Shown piece after piece: positions 25,901-33,886 of a DNA stretch of 64,000 nt. The stretch's first letter is position 1; every line of letters begins with the position of its first letter. Source of the stretch: Ectothiorhodospiraceae bacterium (GTDB lineage: Bacteria > Pseudomonadota > Gammaproteobacteria > HK1). The translations under genes and the position numbers were made by a program. The DNA is taken from the NCBI GenBank assembly GCA_024234875.1, contig JACKNM010000018.1, forward strand, positions 1 through 64,000. The letters run 5' to 3'. The notes under the pieces were generated by a model that was not told the DNA's origin, ran no database searches, and worked only from the letters and a program-made list of their open reading frames with translations.

Positions 25901-26204
25901 AGCGCTCGGCGTAGCGCTCGACGAAGAAGTCGAACGGGTTGACGACCGTCATGTCGACCACCAGATCGACCTCGATCACCAGCGAGCGCGTGCGCTGCGG
26001 GAACACGAAGCGGGCGACGTGGTTGCCGAACGGATCCTGCTGCCAGTTGACGAAGTGCTCGCTCGGCTCGACCCGCAGCGAGTAGGCGTGCACCGCGGTG
26101 CGGGTGTGCGGAGCCGGGCGCAGGCGCACCAGGTGCGGTGACAGCGTCACCAGTCGGTCGTAGCGGTACTCGGTGCGATGTCTGACGGCGACGCGAATGG
26201 TCAA
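22908..26204 (-). CDS. Large transglutaminase-like protein with DUF2126
   Basis: Two-part protein of about 1098 residues. The N-terminal bacterial transglutaminase region (about 1-290) has the Cys-His-Asp triad in ERGIGSCRDSGWLLVQALRH, DLHAWAEVFVPG and WIGLDATSG. The long DUF2126 region follows (about 310-1080), with LTMGGEPTFVSIDD, GKWYPGEPLPRWAL, TGTGGGNHVTLGG and LELRAFEMPPHARMSL. I prefer the TTG at 26204, which gives MTIRVAVRHRTEYRYDR, the usual family start, six bases after GGGGGA; a GTG at 26210 is also possible. It is the largest member of the Anbu-linked operon, 46 bases after a glutamine cyclotransferase gene. Confidence 0.9.
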   Translation of the reverse strand: MTIRVAVRHRTEYRYDRLVTLSPHLVRLRPAPHTRTAVHAYSLRVEPSEHFVNWQQDPFGNHVARFVFPQRTRSLVIEVDLVVDMTVVNPFDFFVERYAERWPFAYEPRLARDLAPYLEVTERGPRLTAWLSGIDRSEQPVVPFLIAVNQRVQRDVAYVVRMEPGVQTCEETLERGIGSCRDSGWLLVQALRHLGLAARFVSGYLVQLAPDIEALDGPSGPAHDFTDLHAWAEVFVPGAGWIGLDATSGLLAGEGHVPLACCPDPESAAPVVGAHDPAEVEFGYDNGVERIHEDPRVTRPYSEAQWSAIDALGKQVDRDLRRGDVRLTMGGEPTFVSIDDMDGAQWNSAALGPDKRRLAGELLGRLARRAGRGALRMQSQGKWYPGEPLPRWALSCFWRTDRLALWRDPARLLADDARPGHGIDEARALAAALAARLGLPADLVVPGYEDALHYVAREASLPENVDPLSADLDDPLERRRLAQLLAGDLRAPVGFALPVRHAPGDERPGRWRSSRWRFRRGHMFLLPGDSAMGLRMPLDSLPWQPPEAVEPDHPRDPFDDSPALGTPPSSGEWEETAEIIHTALCVESRDGRLHVFLPPTSRLEHFVALIAAVEDAVAECGVAVVVEGYEPPTDPRLRKLAITPDPGVIEVNVPPAASWRELARTTTALYEQARLTRLGTEKFMLDGRHTGTGGGNHVTLGGATPADSPLLRRPDLLRSLITYWQHHPSLSYLFSGSFIGPTSQAPRVDEARDDNLHELEIAFEQLPRGDAASPWVVDRALRNFLVDLTGNTHRAEFCIDKLYSPDGPTGRLGLLELRAFEMPPHARMSLVQMLLLRALVARFWRAAYRQPLVRWGTALHDRYMLPYFVEADLADVLSDLRAAGYPFDEAWLAPFVEFRFPVIGVITGRDFELELRGALEPWHVLGEEISAGGTARYVDSSVERLQVRVRGLARERHCVTCNGRRVPLTATDVRGEAVAGVRYKAWQPHSALHPSIGVHTPLVFDVVDIAAGRSVGGCTYHVAHPAGRNFETFPVNAFEAEARRAARFWSHGHTPGPVRVPPGEENVDHPYTLDLRRAGPDVVGNGDARRAPARERGR

Positions 26205-26250
26205 CGACACTCCCCCGATGTCGGGCCAGGGACCGCGCCGCAGCACCCTC

Positions 26251-27045
26251 TCAACGCGGCGGCAGCTCGATGGCGAACAGCTTCGGCCACCGCTTGCCGG
26301 TGACCAGCACGCGGCGCTGCTGCGCGTCCCAGGCGATGCCGTTCAGCACGTCCGTGTCCGGACGGCGGTACGGCAGCGGCAGCAGCCCCCCGAGATCGAT
26401 CCATGCGACGACGGTACCCGATCGCGGATCGATTCGGGCGATGCGATCGGTCTGCCAGACGTTGGCCCACACCTCACCCTCGATCCATTCGAGCTCGTTC
26501 AGCATCGGCACCGGTCGCTCGCCGTCGCGAACCTCGACGCGCCGGACCTCGGTGAGGCGCACCGGATCGAGGAAGCGCAGCGTCGCGGTGCCGTCACTCA
26601 GCACCAGCGCCTGACCGTCGAAGGTCAGCCCCCAGCCCTCCCCGGGGTAGCGGAATCGCCCGAGCGGCGCGAAGGTCTGCGCGTCGTAGACGAACCCGAC
26701 CCCGGCCCGCCAGGTGAGCTGGTAGAGCCGACCGTCGGCGAGCGCGAGGCCCTCGGCGAACAGACGCCGGTCGAGCGCGCGCTCGGCCAACACCCGACCG
26801 CTGGCGAGCTCGACCCGGCGCAGCCTCGACTCGCCGTAACCGCCGAGGCTCTCGTAGAGCGCACCGTCGTGGAGCAGCAGGCCCTGGGTGAAGGCCCCGA
26901 CGTCGTGCGGGTAGGTGGCGACCACGCGATACCCGAGCACCGGCGCCGCCACGTCGGCGGCGCCCGCCGCGGCGCAGGTCAGCGCGAGTCCGAGGACCAA
27001 CAGGGCGCGCCAGCCGGTCGCTCGTCCGGCCCGCGACGCGATCAC
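26251..27045 (-). CDS. Glutaminyl-peptide cyclotransferase, plant/bacterial type
   Basis: Secreted beta-propeller enzyme (264 residues) that converts N-terminal glutamine of peptides to pyroglutamate. A signal peptide covers about residues 1-30 (ALLVLGLALTCAAAGAADV). Family motifs follow: TYPHDVGAFTQGLLLHDGAL, YESLGGYGESRLRRVEL, FAEGLALADGRLYQLTW, GWGLTFDG, LNELEWIEGEVWANVW and DVLNGIAWDAQQRRVLVTGKRWPKLF. The GTG at 27045 has GGAGGGG about eight bases upstream. It lies just before the transglutaminase gene, an interesting link between glutamine chemistry and the Anbu-linked ligase system. Confidence 0.9.
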   Translation of the reverse strand: MIASRAGRATGWRALLVLGLALTCAAAGAADVAAPVLGYRVVATYPHDVGAFTQGLLLHDGALYESLGGYGESRLRRVELASGRVLAERALDRRLFAEGLALADGRLYQLTWRAGVGFVYDAQTFAPLGRFRYPGEGWGLTFDGQALVLSDGTATLRFLDPVRLTEVRRVEVRDGERPVPMLNELEWIEGEVWANVWQTDRIARIDPRSGTVVAWIDLGGLLPLPYRRPDTDVLNGIAWDAQQRRVLVTGKRWPKLFAIELPPR

Positions 27046-27079
27046 CGCGCCGCCCCCTCCCCGCCAGCGCCCGAGTCCC

Positions 27080-28237
27080 TCATCCGCCGGCGCTCGGCGC
27101 GCGCAATGCCGCGTCCAGCGCGTCGAGCGCGTGGTCGATGTCGCGCTCGTGGTTGTAGGCGTGGACGCCGAACCTGAGCCCACCGGAGCGCACCGAGACC
27201 ACCACGCCCCGTGCGGCGAGGGACGCGGCCACCGCGTCGGCCGCCGGCACCTCGACCACGGTGATGCCGGCGCGTCGGGCCGGCGCGGACGGCGTGCGCA
27301 GGGTGAGCCCGAGCGCCTCGAGCCCGACGCGCAGACGATCGCCGAGCCCCTCGATGCGCGCCGCCATCTCGGTCACCCCGACCCGCGCGAACAGCGCGAG
27401 CGATGCGCCGAGGGCGAGGCTACCGGCAACCAGCGGATTGCCGAGCTCGAGCGCACGCGCCTCGTCGGCGAGGGTGACGGCTCGATTGGCGAGTCCGTAC
27501 GGATCCACCGCGCTGCGCCAGCCGGCGGCGGGCAGCCGGTGCCGGCGCAGGCGGTCGCGACGCACGAACAGCGCGCCGATGCCATATCCCGCGCAGGCCC
27601 ACTTGTAGCCGCTGAAGGTCAGCGCATCGGGGCGCCAGCGCGCGACGTCGATCGGCGTGGTCGCGACCGACTGCGTGGCGTCCACCAGCAACGCCAGGCG
27701 CCGCTCGCGACACAGCGCGCCGAGGGCCTCGAGGTCGACACGCTCGCCGGTCGCGTACTGGACGTGGCTCACCGCGATGGCGACGGTGCTCGCACCGACG
27801 GCGCCGGCGAGCCGCTCGCACGCCGGGCGGTCGCGGCCTGCAATCTGCCCGACATGGCGCAACCAGGTGCCGCGGCGCTCGACCGCGAGCGGCACCGAGG
27901 GGAACTCCTCCGCCAGCACCAGCACCTCGCCGCGGAGATCGAGCAGCGCCGCACCGTGGTTGAGCCCGGCCGACGCATTGGGGACGAAGGCGATCTCCTC
28001 GGGCGTCGCGCCGACGATGGCGGCGACGGTGCCGCGTGCGGCCTCGACCTGCGGCATCCACTGCCCGAGGGCGCGGTCGGCGCGCTCGCTCGAGCGACGG
28101 TAGTAGTCGCAGGCGGCGTCCGCCGCCTCCACCGGGATGACACCCGAGCTCGAGGTATTGAGATAGGCGCGGCCTTCCAGCCCGGGAAAGCGCGCCCGGA
28201 ACCCCGCCCAGTCGAGGGCGTGCGCGGCGTCGTTCAT
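27080..28237 (-). CDS. Class V aminotransferase (cysteine desulfurase-like fold)
   Basis: PLP-dependent enzyme of 385 residues. It shows AYLNTSSSGVIPVEAADAA, PEEIAFVPNASAGLNHGAAL, AIAVSHVQYATGERVDLEAL, LLVDATQSVATTPID (Asp binding the PLP ring nitrogen) and the Schiff-base lysine in FSGYKWACAGYG. Substrate is unknown; members include cysteine desulfurases, isopenicillin-N epimerase-like enzymes and kynureninase-type proteins. It lies 34 bases upstream of the glutamine cyclotransferase gene on the same strand and may lead that operon. A related but distinct class V gene is at 39428. Confidence 0.85.
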   Translation of the reverse strand: MNDAAHALDWAGFRARFPGLEGRAYLNTSSSGVIPVEAADAACDYYRRSSERADRALGQWMPQVEAARGTVAAIVGATPEEIAFVPNASAGLNHGAALLDLRGEVLVLAEEFPSVPLAVERRGTWLRHVGQIAGRDRPACERLAGAVGASTVAIAVSHVQYATGERVDLEALGALCRERRLALLVDATQSVATTPIDVARWRPDALTFSGYKWACAGYGIGALFVRRDRLRRHRLPAAGWRSAVDPYGLANRAVTLADEARALELGNPLVAGSLALGASLALFARVGVTEMAARIEGLGDRLRVGLEALGLTLRTPSAPARRAGITVVEVPAADAVAASLAARGVVVSVRSGGLRFGVHAYNHERDIDHALDALDAALRAPSAGG

Positions 28238-28610
28238 GGTGTGCCCTCCGCCGCGACCGGCCGCGGCTCGCTCGTCGGTGGGATGGCCCCGCATTCGCCA
28301 TCGCTGTCGTCCTCGCGCGCGTCGTGCCGGGCACGGTGGCGCGAAGGCCAGGGCAATGTAGAGGCTGGCCAGGAAAATGGCCATCCCGCCCCGTCGACGG
28401 GGCGGAGACCGCGGCTGGCAAATCCGCCGGCGAAGGGCTATCGTGCCGCCAGTCTCGCGGCCGCGGCCCCGGCGATGGCCCGGGTCCGGCGGAGCGTCCA
28501 GTCGACCACGCGCCGGCCGCGGCCGGCACCCGCCCGGTGCGACCGTCCACCCGAGCATCGACGCACCGACGCCCGCGACGATCGACACGCGGTAGCGGAG
28601 GTGACGTGTC
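28238..28610. other. Divergent regulatory region before the glutamine-synthetase-like gene
   Basis: About 370 bases with no convincing gene. The main feature is a perfect 20-bp palindrome at 28386-28405. A near-consensus ribosome-binding site, GGAGGTGA, is at 28597-28604. Promoters for both divergent genes should lie here, but I see no strong -35/-10 pair. Confidence 0.5.
28386..28405. promoter_or_regulatory. Perfect 20-bp palindrome, candidate operator
   Basis: CCGCCCCGTC/GACGGGGCGG is fully self-complementary with no spacer. It is central in the divergent region, about 150 bases from the aminotransferase start and about 205 from the ligase start. It could bind a dimeric regulator; no regulator gene is adjacent. 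Confidence 0.5.
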
Positions 28611-29945
28611 TTGAGCTCGATCCCCGACTGGTGCGCGGAGCACGCGATCACCGAGGTCGAGGCGTTCATGCCCGACCTCTCCGGCGTCGCCCGCGGCAAG
28701 ATCATGCCGACCCAGAAGTACTGCGAGGCGCTCGGGATTCGACTCCCCGAGGCGATCGTCTTGCAGACCATCACCGGCGACTACCCGGCCGATCAGCGCG
28801 CGGTGCACCCGAACGACCGCGACATGCTGCTCCACGGCGACCCCGCCACCATCCGCATCGTGCCCTGGGCGGCGGAGCCGACCGCGCAGATCATCCACGA
28901 CTGCCAGTACGAGGACGGCAGTCCGGTCGAGACGGTGCCGCGCTACGTCCTGCGTCGGGTCCTCTCGCTGTACGAGGCGCGCGGCTGGCGCCCGGTGGTG
29001 GCGCCGGAGCTCGAGTTCTACCTGGTGAAGCCGAACACCGACTCCGACTACCCGTTGGAGCCACCGATCGGTCGCTCCGGGCGTCCCGAGAGCGGGCGCC
29101 AGTCCTACGGCATCGACGCGCTCAACGAGTACGAGCCGCTGATCGAGGACATCTACGACTACTGCGAGGCGCAGGCGATCGAGCTCGACACCCTGATCCA
29201 CGAGTCCGGGGTGGCGCAGATGGAGATCAACCTGGTCCACGGCGACCCGCTCGAGCTCGCGGACCAGGCGTTCCTGTTCAAGCGCACCGCACGCGAGGCC
29301 GCCTTCCGGCACAAGGTCTACGCGAGCTTCATGGCCAAGCCGATGGCCGCCGAGCCGGGAAGCGCGATGCACGTGCACCAGAGCGTGGTCGACGCCGCCA
29401 CCGGAGAGAACGTGTTCAGCGACGCCGGGGGCGCGCCGACCGCGCTGTTCTTCTCGCACATCGCCGGTCTGCAACGCTATCTGCCGGCTGCGATGTCGCT
29501 GCTCGCGCCGAACGTCAACTCGTACCGCCGCATCCGCAAGCACACCGCAGCGCCGATCAACGTGCGCTGGGGTTACGACAACCGCACCGCCGGCCTGCGG
29601 GTGCCACTGTCCGGCCCGCAGGCGCGCCGAGTCGAGAATCGGGTCGCGGGCGCCGACGCCAATCCGTACCTCTCGATCGCGGCATCCCTCGCCTGTGGCT
29701 ATCTCGGGATGGTCGAGGGACTCGAGCCCGACGCCCCGCTCGAGGGCAGCGCGTACGACCAGCCCTACGAGCTGCCGCGAAGCCTCGAGGAGTCGCTGCG
29801 TCGGCTGTCCGAATGCGACCCGCTCCGGCATGCGCTGGGCGAGCGCTTCGTCACCGCGTTCAATGCCGTCAAGGAGTGCGAGTACGCCGCCTATCAGCAG
29901 GTGATCAGCTCCTGGGAGCGCGAGTTCCTGCTGCTGAGCGTATAA
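28611..29945 (+). CDS. Glutamine synthetase family ligase (PuuA-like)
   Basis: ATP-dependent gamma-glutamyl ligase of 444 residues. Glutamine-synthetase motifs are visible: VAPELEFYLV (metal-binding Glu residues), AQMEINLVHGDPLELADQ, SAMHVHQSVVD, LLAPNVNSYRRI and INVRWGYDNRTAGLRVP. Length and the DLSGVARGKIMP N-terminus match gamma-glutamylpolyamine synthetases such as PuuA or PauA more than housekeeping GlnA (about 470, with an adenylylation site). The TTG start at 28611 is favoured by GGAGGTGA six bases upstream. It is followed by a polyamine-type aminotransferase, supporting polyamine or related amine catabolism. Confidence 0.88.
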   Translation: MSSIPDWCAEHAITEVEAFMPDLSGVARGKIMPTQKYCEALGIRLPEAIVLQTITGDYPADQRAVHPNDRDMLLHGDPATIRIVPWAAEPTAQIIHDCQYEDGSPVETVPRYVLRRVLSLYEARGWRPVVAPELEFYLVKPNTDSDYPLEPPIGRSGRPESGRQSYGIDALNEYEPLIEDIYDYCEAQAIELDTLIHESGVAQMEINLVHGDPLELADQAFLFKRTAREAAFRHKVYASFMAKPMAAEPGSAMHVHQSVVDAATGENVFSDAGGAPTALFFSHIAGLQRYLPAAMSLLAPNVNSYRRIRKHTAAPINVRWGYDNRTAGLRVPLSGPQARRVENRVAGADANPYLSIAASLACGYLGMVEGLEPDAPLEGSAYDQPYELPRSLEESLRRLSECDPLRHALGERFVTAFNAVKECEYAAYQQVISSWEREFLLLSV

Positions 29946-29949
29946 GGAC

Positions 29950-29984
29950 GGGGACTGGCTCCGCCGCAGGCGGTGCCTGTCCCC
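29950..29984. repeat. Interspersed imperfect palindrome, copy 2
   Basis: GGGGACTGGCTCCGCC and GGCGGTGCCTGTCCCC arms around a CGCA-type centre form a hairpin-capable unit, five bases after the ligase stop. It is the reverse orientation of the copy at 44992-45027 and could act as a terminator-like or REP-like element. Confidence 0.75.
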
Positions 29985-29995
29985 CAACAACCCGA

Positions 29996-30028
29996 GGGAC
30001 CGGCGCCGCCGGAGGCGGTGCCTGCCCC
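29996..30028. repeat. Interspersed imperfect palindrome, copy 3
   Basis: A degenerate tandem partner of copy 2, in the same orientation, 11 bases further on. The arms read GGGACCGGCGCCGCC and GGCGGTGCCTGCCCC. Confidence 0.65.
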
Positions 30029-30078
30029 CTTGCGAAGCCACGACAGCGGCCCGCGCACCTCGTCCCCGGAGAATCCCG

Positions 30079-31458
30079 ATGAGCACCGTCACCGACAATC
30101 GTGGCACCGCCGAGTGGCGGGAGCTCGACCGCAAGCACCACCTGCACCCGTTCACCGACTTCGCCGGTCTCGCCAGTGAGGGATCGCGGATCATCGTGCG
30201 CGCCGAGGGGGTCCACCTGTGGGACTCCGACGGTGAGCGCATGATCGACGGCATGGCGGGGCTGTGGTGCGTGAACATCGGTTACGGCCGACGCGAGCTC
30301 GCCGACGCCGCTTACCACCAGATGCTCGAGCTGCCGTTCTACAACAACTTCTTCAAGACCACCCATCCGCCGGCGGTGGCGCTGGCGGAGACGCTCTCGG
30401 AGGTCACCCCGCCACACATGAGCCGGGTGTTCTTCACCGGCTCCGGCTCGGAGTCGAACGACACCGTGCTGCGCATGGTGCGGCGGTACTGGGACCTCGT
30501 CGGCGAGCCGACGCGGCGCATCGTGATCAGCCGCGAGAACGCCTACCACGGCAGCACCATCGGCTCGGCGAGCCTCGGCGGCATGAAGCCGATGCACGAC
30601 CAGGGCCACCTGCCGATTCCCGACATCACCCACGTCATGCAGCCGTACTGGTTCCGCCTCGGGGGCGATCGCTCACCGGCGGAGTTCGGTCTGCACGCCG
30701 CGCGCGCGCTCGAGGAGCGCATCCTCGAGCTCGGGCCGGAGAACGTCGCCGCCTTCGTCGCCGAGCCGATCCAGGGGGCCGGCGGAGTCATCGTCCCTCC
30801 CGACACCTACTGGCCGGAGGTGGCGCGCATCTGCGAGCGCCACGGCATCCTGCTCGTCGCCGACGAGGTCATCTGCGGCTTCGGACGCACCGGCAAGTGG
30901 TTCGGCTCCGACTACTACGGCTTACGGCCCGACCTGATGCCGATGGCCAAGGGCATCACCTCTGGCTACCTGCCACTCGGCGCGGTGATGGTCGGTGACC
31001 GGGTCGCCGACGTGCTGACCTCCCGGGGCGGGGAGTTCGCCCACGGTTTCACCTACTCCGGTCATCCGACGTGCTGCGCGGTGGCGCTAGCCAACATCCG
31101 CATCATGCGCGCGGAGGGCATCGTGGAGCGGGTCGAGACCGACATCGGGCCGTACTTCCAGGCCGCCTTGCGCGAGCTCGCCGATCACCCGCTGGTCGGC
31201 GAGGTCCGCGGGGTGGGCCTGATCGGTGCGCTCCAACTCTGCAAGGACAAGTCCACCCGCGAGCTGTTCCAGCCGGAAGGCCAGGTTGGCACCACCTGCC
31301 GCGACCACTGCTTCTCGAACGGCCTGATCATGCGTGCGACGTTGGACTCGATGCTGCTGTCGCCGCCGCTGGTGATCACCCGCTCGGAGGTCGACGAGAT
31401 CATGGAGAAGGCGCGGCTGTGCCTCGACCTGACGGCGCGGGATCACGGCATCGCGTGA
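30079..31458 (+). CDS. Class III aminotransferase (polyamine/omega-amino acid:pyruvate type)
   Basis: PLP-dependent transaminase of 459 residues. It has LHPFTDFAGLASEG near the N-terminus, the cofactor-binding FFTGSGSESNDTVLRMVRRY, RENAYHGSTIGSASLGG, AFVAEPIQGAGGVIVPP, LLVADEVICGFGRTGKWF and the Schiff-base lysine in PMAKGITSGYLPLG. This combination matches the SpuC/putrescine-pyruvate and omega-amino acid aminotransferases. With the PuuA-like ligase upstream it probably transaminates putrescine, spermidine-derived amines or taurine-like amines. The substrate cannot be fixed from sequence. Confidence 0.9.
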   Translation: MSTVTDNRGTAEWRELDRKHHLHPFTDFAGLASEGSRIIVRAEGVHLWDSDGERMIDGMAGLWCVNIGYGRRELADAAYHQMLELPFYNNFFKTTHPPAVALAETLSEVTPPHMSRVFFTGSGSESNDTVLRMVRRYWDLVGEPTRRIVISRENAYHGSTIGSASLGGMKPMHDQGHLPIPDITHVMQPYWFRLGGDRSPAEFGLHAARALEERILELGPENVAAFVAEPIQGAGGVIVPPDTYWPEVARICERHGILLVADEVICGFGRTGKWFGSDYYGLRPDLMPMAKGITSGYLPLGAVMVGDRVADVLTSRGGEFAHGFTYSGHPTCCAVALANIRIMRAEGIVERVETDIGPYFQAALRELADHPLVGEVRGVGLIGALQLCKDKSTRELFQPEGQVGTTCRDHCFSNGLIMRATLDSMLLSPPLVITRSEVDEIMEKARLCLDLTARDHGIA

Positions 31459-31484
31459 GCGCGGACACGCCTGGAGACCAGACG

Positions 31485-32600
31485 ATGAGCACCGAAGCGA
31501 TTTCCGACCACTGGCGCGCTACCCCGGGCGGCAAGCTCCGCGCCCGCGGGATCGGGATACCGTTCGACGGCACGCCCGGACCGCTCAACGCGATCACCGA
31601 CGTCGACGGCGTCGAGGTCGGATATTGCACGCTGGTGCAGGGCGAGGGCGCGCTGGTGCGCGGCGTCGGCCCGATCCGAACCGGCGTCACCGCCATCGTC
31701 CCGCGCGGGCGCGAGGACGCGCTCACGCCGGTATTCGCGGGCTACCACTCCCTGAACGGCAACGGCGAGCTGACCGGCTCGCACTGGATCGCGGAATCCG
31801 GCCAGTTCGAGGGGCCGATCACGATCACGAATACCCACTCCTGCGGCGTGGCGCGCGACGCCACCATCCGCTGGATGGTCGACCGCGCCGCCAGCGGGAT
31901 GACCGGATGGGGGCTGCCGGTGGCAGCCGAGACCTACGATGGCAACCTGAACGACATCAACGGCTTCCACGTGCGCGAGGCGCACGTCCTGGAGGCCATC
32001 GACGCTGCCCGGGGCGGGCCGATCGAGCAGGGCAGTGTCGGCGGCGGTACCGGCATGATCTGCTACGACTTCAAGGGCGGCTCGGGCACCGCGTCGCGTC
32101 GGGTGGCCGCCGGCGGCACCACCTGGACGGTGGGGGTCTTCGTGCAGTCGAACTTCGGCATCCGGCGCGAGCTGGTGATCGCCGGCGTGCCGGTCGGGAA
32201 GTCGCTGCCCGGGGGCGAGGTGCGATCGAAGCCCGCCGGCTCGGTGATCGCGGTGGTCGCGACCGACGCACCGCTGCTCCCGCACCAGCTCGCGCGACTC
32301 GCGCGCCGGGTGGGGCTCGGTCTGGCCCGCACCGGCGCGGTGGCGCACAACGGCTCGGGCGACATCTTCCTCGCCTTCAGCACCGCCAATCGCGCCGCCT
32401 GGGACACCGGCGACAGCCCCCGCGCGGCGACCTTTCTCGCCAACGACACCATGGACCCGCTGTTCGCGGCGGTCATCGAGGCGACCGAGGAGGCGGTGGT
32501 CGACTCCATGGTCGCCAACCAGCCGATGACCGGACGCGATGGCGTGCACGTGCGTGCCCTGCCCCACGAGGCGCTCGCCGCCCTTCTCTCCGGTCGGTGA
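31485..32600 (+). CDS. P1 family peptidase (DmpA/BapA aminopeptidase type)
   Basis: Self-processing Ntn-like hydrolase of 371 residues that releases N-terminal residues from peptides or beta-peptides. Family motifs include ITDVDGVEVGYCTLVQG, VRTGVTAI-like VGPIRTGVTAIVPRG, LNGNGELTGSHWI, TNTHSCGVARDA and GSVGGGTGMICYDFKGG. The autocleavage and nucleophile site is AVAHNGSGDIFLAFST (Ser near 291). The ATG at 31485 has GGAG nine bases upstream. It follows the aminotransferase by 26 bases, so it is probably co-transcribed and may hydrolyse an amide in the same catabolic route. Confidence 0.9.
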   Translation: MSTEAISDHWRATPGGKLRARGIGIPFDGTPGPLNAITDVDGVEVGYCTLVQGEGALVRGVGPIRTGVTAIVPRGREDALTPVFAGYHSLNGNGELTGSHWIAESGQFEGPITITNTHSCGVARDATIRWMVDRAASGMTGWGLPVAAETYDGNLNDINGFHVREAHVLEAIDAARGGPIEQGSVGGGTGMICYDFKGGSGTASRRVAAGGTTWTVGVFVQSNFGIRRELVIAGVPVGKSLPGGEVRSKPAGSVIAVVATDAPLLPHQLARLARRVGLGLARTGAVAHNGSGDIFLAFSTANRAAWDTGDSPRAATFLANDTMDPLFAAVIEATEEAVVDSMVANQPMTGRDGVHVRALPHEALAALLSGR

Positions 32601-32696
32601 CCACGCTCTCACAGAGCCTCTGCATCCCTTGCACGCATCGCCGCCGGAAGGGATGATGCGGCGAAAAAAATCGATTCGAACCGCGTCGCTCTCGAG

Positions 32697-32717
32697 TACC
32701 TCTCCTGAGAGGTATTT
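32697..32717 (+). terminator. Possible weak terminator hairpin
   Basis: TACCTCT-CCTG-AGAGGTA (perfect 7-bp stem, 32697-32714) is followed by TTT. It lies between the peptidase gene and the HD-GYP gene. The T-tract is short, so it could instead be an operator or leader hairpin of the signalling pair. Confidence 0.4.
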
Positions 32718-32749
32718 CCCGGCGCGCACCGCGCCGGAGGGATCCCAGC

Positions 32750-33886
32750 GTGCAGTCGATCGGTCAACCCGCAACGGTGCTCATCGTCGATGACGTCCCC
32801 GAGAATCTGACCGTTCTCGGAGAGACCCTGCGCCCCAGCTACCGCGTGCTCGCGGCCAACACCAGTCGCCGCGCGCTCCAACTCGCGGTGGCCGATCCGG
32901 CGCCGGACATCATCCTGCTCGACCTGATGATGCCGGAGATGGACGGCTACGAGGTCAAGCGCGCACTGGCGGCCGATCCGCGAACGCGGGACATCCCGGT
33001 CATCTTCGTCACTGCCATGGACTCCGCGGACGACGAGCGGCTCGGGCTCTACCTCGGCGCGGTGGACTACATCACCAAGCCGGTCCACCCGGGGGTGGTG
33101 CTCGCACGCGTGCGCACCCAGCTCGAGCTCAAGCGCGCGCGCGATCGCCTGCGCGACCAGAACACCTGGCTCGAGGCGGAGATCGCACGACGGATGGGCG
33201 AGTACGAGCTGCTGCAGTCGGTGTCGATCCACGCGCTGGCCCGCCTCGCCGAGGTCCGTGATCCCGAGACCGGTAATCACATCCTGCGCACCCGCGAGTA
33301 CGTCCGTACCCTGGCCGCGCACCTGAGCGGCCATCCGCGATTCGAGGCGTTCCTCGACCCGGCGACCATCGACGCGGTGGTGAAGTCGGCGCCACTGCAC
33401 GACATCGGCAAGGTCGGGATCCCCGACCACATCCTGCTCAAGCCAGGCCGGCTCTCACCCGACGAGTGGACGGTGATGAAGACCCACGCAGCCCTCGGCG
33501 CCGACGCGATCGCGCAGGCAGAGCGCGACGCGGAGGGCCCGGCGGAATGCCTGACCTTCGCCAAGCAGATCGCACGCCACCACCACGAGCACTGGGACGG
33601 GAGCGGCTATCCCGACGGGCTGGCGGGCGACGACATCCCCATCCCGGCGCGGCTGATGGCGATCGCGGACGTGTTCGACGCGCTCATCTCGCGCCGGGTG
33701 TACAAGGCGCCGATGCCCTTCGTCGAGGCGCGCGCGATCATGGTGCGGGGTCGAGCAACGCAATTCGATCCCGACGTCCTCGACGGTTTCCTGGAGTGCT
33801 TCGACCAGTTCTGCCGGATTGCCGAGCGTTACCGTGACGAGGAGCTCGGCGACGTCGTCCCCGGCGGCGCCCCGCTCGACCGATGA
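32750..33886 (+). CDS. Response regulator with HD-GYP c-di-GMP phosphodiesterase domain
   Basis: A 378-residue RpfG-like output protein. The receiver domain (about 1-125) has the acidic pocket VLIVDDVPEN, phospho-acceptor Asp58 in LLDLMMPEMDG and the YITKPV lysine. The HD-GYP domain (about 165-360) has SIHALARLAEVRDPETGNH, the HD pair in PLHDIGKVGIPD (His217-Asp218), HHHEHWDGSGYPDGLAGDDI with the GYP triplet, and ARLMAIADVFDAL. The domain should hydrolyse cyclic di-GMP. The GTG start is at 32750. Its last four bases overlap the start of the giant hybrid kinase, which probably phosphorylates it. Confidence 0.93.
   Translation: MQSIGQPATVLIVDDVPENLTVLGETLRPSYRVLAANTSRRALQLAVADPAPDIILLDLMMPEMDGYEVKRALAADPRTRDIPVIFVTAMDSADDERLGLYLGAVDYITKPVHPGVVLARVRTQLELKRARDRLRDQNTWLEAEIARRMGEYELLQSVSIHALARLAEVRDPETGNHILRTREYVRTLAAHLSGHPRFEAFLDPATIDAVVKSAPLHDIGKVGIPDHILLKPGRLSPDEWTVMKTHAALGADAIAQAERDAEGPAECLTFAKQIARHHHEHWDGSGYPDGLAGDDIPIPARLMAIADVFDALISRRVYKAPMPFVEARAIMVRGRATQFDPDVLDGFLECFDQFCRIAERYRDEELGDVVPGGAPLDR

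Noticed and set aside
22998..26141. 1047-codon open frame antisense to the transglutaminase gene
   Set aside because: Same shadow effect; no domain or ribosome-binding site.
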